Source of the DNA: Tretioscincus oriximinensis
Taxonomy: Eukaryota; Chordata; Lepidosauria; Squamata; Gymnophthalmidae
Reading direction: 5' to 3'
Length of the DNA stretch: 64,000 nucleotides
Assembly: GCA_022410635.1 (NCBI GenBank)
Contig: JAJVDF010000860.1
Location: 423,650-487,649 of the forward strand
Shown piece after piece: positions 60,257-64,000 of this stretch. The position numbers and the translations under genes are program-made. Position 1 is the first letter of the stretch. Each line of letters starts with the position of its first letter. A model generated the notes under the pieces. The model did no database searches. It was not told where the DNA came from and saw only the letters and a program-made list of their open reading frames with translations.

Positions 60257-61138
60257 GTCTAAGCAACCTGAAAAACAGTTTGACACCTATAGCATCCCTG
60301 TCATATCTAGTTTAGTTCAAAGAGAAAGCTGTCCATGAAGGGAAGGGTGGACTTTCAACAATAAACTGGAGCCAAGGATAGCACAGTACAGGAGAGATCT
60401 AGGCTGCTTGAAAAGATTTATCTTCTTGAAATTAAATGCTGCTATAGTACCACAAATATACTAGCATCTCAAAACTCTGTTTCTTTAATGTACAGCGTTC
60501 GCAAAATTTGTAGCGACAGACAGATCCTTGAGAAGTCCCTCAATTCACACAAACTTTTAAGAAGGTCCTAAACCGTGCANGGAATTTCAGTAGGGATTAC
60601 GTCACATTAGCACTCCAAGGAGATGGCAACTAATAAGGTATAACGGTATCACAGAACGATCTAGAAACATAATTTAAATGCTTCTAAATGAAAATACTTG
60701 AGGACAGAATGATGGTTATGGAATAATAAGGCTATAGTCATTTAGTGTTTCATTTCGGTCGTATTTAAGTCAAAAGCAGTTTTCACTGTAAGGTCTAGGG
60801 AGCCGGGAAGTATACGAGTACCATGAGACGTATGCTAGAGCTTCTTATAAAGCAAATTAGGTTAAGGAAGGCATGCTATTACAGTTTTGCGACTGTTAAT
60901 ATTGTTATCAGTAATATCATCGATTCATGACTAATTCCTGGCTGCTGCATGGGCTCTCCATACAGTTTTCCTGGAAGATATATAGAATTGTTTTGCCATT
61001 ACTTCCACGGAGAAACTTAGATCTGTACCAACAGGATTCTGATCTTCAGGCAGTTTACCAAAAGGCAACAGATTTGTCACAGCAGGACTTATTAAGGAAT
61101 AAATTTCCTTGTTATCGTGTATCTAGATAATGTATCTT

Positions 61139-61370
61139 TATTATTTATTTATTTGGGCTTATATCCTACCCTATATCCAAAGGTCTCAGGGCGGCCTTTT
61201 GTTGCTTTCTCCGCAACAGACACCCTGTGGAGTAGGTGGGGCTGAGAGAGTTCAAAGAACTGTGACTGGCCCAAGGTCACCCAGCTGGCTTCATGGAGGA
61301 GTGGGGAATCGAACCGGGAGACTGCCAGATAAGAGTCCCACACTTTAACCACTACACCAAACTGGCTCTC
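61139..61370 (-). repeat. tRNA-derived SINE, near full length
   Basis: Reverse strand: GAGAGCCAGTTTGGTGTAGT, GGTTCGATTCCCCACTCCTC, GGGTGACCTTGGGCCAGTCA, CACAGGGTGTCTGTTGCGGA, CGCCCTGAGACCTTTGGATA, AAATAAATAAATAA. Confidence 0.85.
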
Positions 61371-62016
61371 AGGTTGGAATTTAAACTGGTGAAGAAAATT
61401 TAAAAAGAGATGCTGGGACCTTGAAAATCAGCATAGAAACTTTAGGAGAAGTAGGGCAAAAAGTTAATACAGGAATGGCAGCAAATCCTTATATATAAAA
61501 TGCAAATGAGCTGCTAGACCATGATGCCATTTTGCATACGGTCCACTGGCCTGTGTATGCACTCGTGGCAGGAGGGCGACAGCCCTCCTCTCGGCGAAAG
61601 TGGGCTTGCATGAGGCCAGCGCTGTTAGGGGCCTCGAGTCCTCATACAGGGGCATCAGGTTGCCAGCTAGGNGCCAAAGGCTTCTGACCAGCAAACCGCT
61701 GTGCCTGCCCTCAGTAACCCCCTGCCATATATCCGGGATGGAGGGGGGTAGCAGGGACAGGCAGTGGGGCTGATTGTGGAAGCTGCTTTGCCCCCATACG
61801 TTTTGACTGGGGTCTGGTGAATTTTGAAAGCTTGGGATTGTTTTTACATGCCTTTGAATGGTTCTGAATGCTTTTGAGCATGGTATGCATGTTTTGTAAG
61901 TTTTGATTACAGTATTTTGTACATTTGGTCTGTGACCGTAATAAATTCACATTCAGATCTTTGAAGCTGGCTGATGCTCAGAAAATATCTTTTAAAAACA
62001 GATTATAACTCTAATG

Positions 62017-62557
62017 TAGGCTGATCAGATTACCCCTTTTGGGGGGGAAAACCCAGTTTTGGGGTGTCTACCTTGCTCTCTCTCCTGAGGGGCAGATGAT
62101 TACCCTGTTTTTTGCTGAGGAAAAAAAATTAAAAAATAGCATTTTAAAAAATATTTTAAATTCTTTTTTNAAAAAAATCACTGCACCACCACTAGGGGGT
62201 TCTGGCGACTGAGGTCTGAAGGCACCCTCCACTCAGTAAAGAAAATGCAAATTTCTCACACATTTCAAGGAATTCTTGCGCACTTTAAAAAAATGTTTTT
62301 TTAATTAATTGCACAACAACTAGTGGGCTCTGGCAACCATAGCCAGCTTCTGAAGGCTCCTTTCAATAAAAAAATAAAAAATGCAAATTTCTCATGCACT
62401 TCAAAAAAGTCTCACGCACTTCAAAAAATTCTCACAGGTTTCAAAAAATTCTCGCATGCCTCACAGATTTTTCAGGCAGGGATTTTGGAGGGGTATGCAT
62501 GTTGGGGTTAACATGAATATTAATTACCCCAGTTTGGGCCTCAGAAAATCTGGTCAC
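62017..62557. mobile_element. hAT-like element, long form, reversed
   Basis: Starts TAGGCTGATCAGATTACC and runs into two internal units (CACTGCACCACCACTAGGGG..AGGCACCCTCC, CACAACAACTAGTGGGCTCT..AAGGCTCC). It ends TTTGGGCCTCAGAAAATCTG, GTCA, matching the opposite terminus of 27773-28468. No matching 8-mer flanks. Confidence 0.8.
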
Positions 62558-63414
62558 TTAATATTTTAATTGTATTCAACCATCCCACTGAAATATTGTA
62601 TATGTGAAAGAAAAAAGTATAGAAAGAAAAGAATGAGGAAACAATGTAGGTTCAGGAGAACTGATAGCTGAGTTTATTTATCCAGATAATTCAGTTTTGT
62701 TTTAGAGCATAATATATTACACTCTAAAAATTTCTGTCCTTCTTTCCACCCCAGTTCATGCATCTCTTCAAAAATCAGTTTCACATACTTAGTATGAATT
62801 TCAAGTATCTAACTTCTAAAATAATGAAAAGAAAGGGACCCTTCTGTCATAGATAAAGAGTATGTTTGAAATATAATTTAGGAGTAAATTAACAGCATTA
62901 TTTTAATCTGGAAGAATCAACAGCTTCATGTTTTGGGTTTCATTGTCTTCAGGTTTGATAAGGTATGCTTTTAGTTTGGTCTTCATTGTAACAGATTGCA
63001 TATACTTGATTTTTCACTTACTGTTCATCTGTTGATTTCTTATGAAAAGGCACCAGGTGGTGGTAACTGAAGTCTATTGTTTGCCATGTTGTTCCTTCTT
63101 AGGAGATCTATAAAGAGGGGCCTAGCAGGGATGAGGCATTGTGTGGGAAGAACATTGTAGAAGTTTCCCATAGTATTTTAAATTGTGGAGGATGCGTAAG
63201 TAATGAACTTCATGAACATGCCTTTTTGTTTTCTTATCAGAAGAGTCTCCAACAGGTGTCTGCAATGTAGAATGGACATTTCATTTTTAATATATATTAT
63301 ATGTTTATGTCTTTTGTTCTTTACCTCTCTGTGTCAATCTTGCTTATTGATCTTATGAGCCATATTACTGTATAACAAGACTGACTTAACTTTGGTGGAA
63401 GGTACATAATGCAA

Positions 63415-64000
63415 TTATTTTTTTTTTATTGGTTTTTTATATTTTATCACAGAAAGCAAAACATACACAAGGTAGTAACTTTTTTGAGTACAGCAGTTAC
63501 ATTATTTACATTATTAGTTATCAAAGATNTTTTAACTCTATAATTCTGCTGTGAGTTATGTTTTCATATACATATATTTGTTCANTCCCCACCCTCTCAC
63601 CCTCTTCTCCCATTCCTAGCCCTCCCCCCATCCCTCCCCCCTTTCTCCTTCCCTCCCTCCCTCCCTCCCCCTCCTCTTCCTTATTATGTTTTTGTGGGTT
63701 ATAATGAAAATATTAGTTCTATTCTATTTTTTCTTGCCTGTTGAGTCGTACTACAGATTAAGTAATCTTTGATTCGTTTCCAGTTCACTTTTGTTTCCTT
63801 TATTTTTGAGAAATTGTGTGCATGTTGTATTTTTATTGAGTTGATATTTACCGTCATTTTCTCTTCTATATATTCTCTCCATTTGTTTAGTGTTCGTATT
63901 GTTATGTGTTTCCATCCTCTGATTAAAGTAATTTGTGCACATTTAATTAAGTTTTTTATCATTTTTTGTTTATTATAAGGTTTTATATTATCCATATCTA
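63415..64000 (-). mobile_element. L1-like LINE 3' end, continuing off the right edge
   Basis: The reverse frame from 63995 reads as an ORF2 C-terminus (IRGWKHITIRTLNKWREYIE, KIKETKVNWKRIKDYL). It is followed by a 3' UTR with a strong G-rich purine tract (plus strand CCTCCCTCCCTCCCTCCC at 63650-63680) and an end in AAAACCAATAAAAAAAAA. The order ORF end, G-rich tract, A tail is typical of vertebrate L1. Confidence 0.72.

Larger units (their letters stand above)
44390..64000 (-). other. MYPN: MYPN intron 1 (at least 19.6 kb; exon 1 and promoter not recognised)
   Basis: The acceptor at 44391-44390 shows that an upstream exon exists. I could not place the 5' UTR exon or promoter within the window. 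Repeats are itemised separately. Nothing recognisable in about 44400-45600, 46400-47030, 50000-51500, 52860-54200, 54430-55730, 56850-59550 (57680-58640 is repeat-free and may be worth a conservation check), 60270-61130 and 62560-63410. Confidence 0.8.

Noticed and set aside
61490..61970. Possible Helitron (TCCTTATATATAAAA start)
   Set aside because: No CTRR end with a 3' hairpin could be shown and no second copy is in the window.
15340..62560. CRISPR-like array from repeated 28-30 base blocks
   Set aside because: The genome is animal nuclear DNA; the blocks are tandem units inside transposons with A/T tracts, not uniform spacers.
63590..63690. Regulatory C-rich tract near a promoter
   Set aside because: It is better explained as the G-rich 3' UTR tract of the reversed L1.

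Overview
The window is vertebrate nuclear DNA, most likely from a squamate reptile (lizard or snake). Evidence: one large intron-rich muscle gene, no bacterial or viral gene organisation, CR1 retrotransposons whose 3' ends carry the reptile-type TTCTTATG tail, L1 and L2-like LINE pieces, tRNA-derived SINEs and many small DNA transposons. The clade call is inferred from the repeat mixture and is not proven. Scattered single n bases and one 140-base N run show a draft assembly.

The only protein-coding gene I can support is MYPN (myopalladin), on the minus strand. Eleven coding exons were placed by joining conserved peptide segments across canonical GT..AG introns. The start codon is at 44388 and the last visible exon ends at 14350. 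The exons total exactly 2700 coding bases, or 900 codons, with every splice phase consistent and no internal stop. They encode the N-terminal two thirds of the protein: the palladin-family N-terminal region, Ig domains 1 and 2, and the Ser/Pro-rich linker. The exons for the three C-terminal Ig domains should lie beyond the left edge. The non-coding first exon was not recognised and may lie in or beyond the 44390-64000 intron.

Layout: 1-14349 is the intron after the last visible exon; 14350-31672 is exon-dense (ten exons, including a 24-base micro-exon); 31673-43522 is an 11.9 kb intron; 43523-44389 is the first coding exon; 44390-64000 is intron 1. Introns carry CR1, L1 and L2-like LINEs, two tRNA-like SINE families (one sharing its 3' tail with the L2-like LINE), mariner-like hairpins and several other foldback families.

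No new gene system (defence, biosynthetic or similar) was found. The best candidate novelty is a non-autonomous hAT-like family with ends TAGGCTGACCAGAT: five copies carry matching 8-base target duplications and long copies contain an internal tandem array. Other notable items are the symmetric 24-base micro-exon, a GC-rich palindrome of about 330 bases between two exons, and an inverted/direct duplication near 49.2-49.9 kb.
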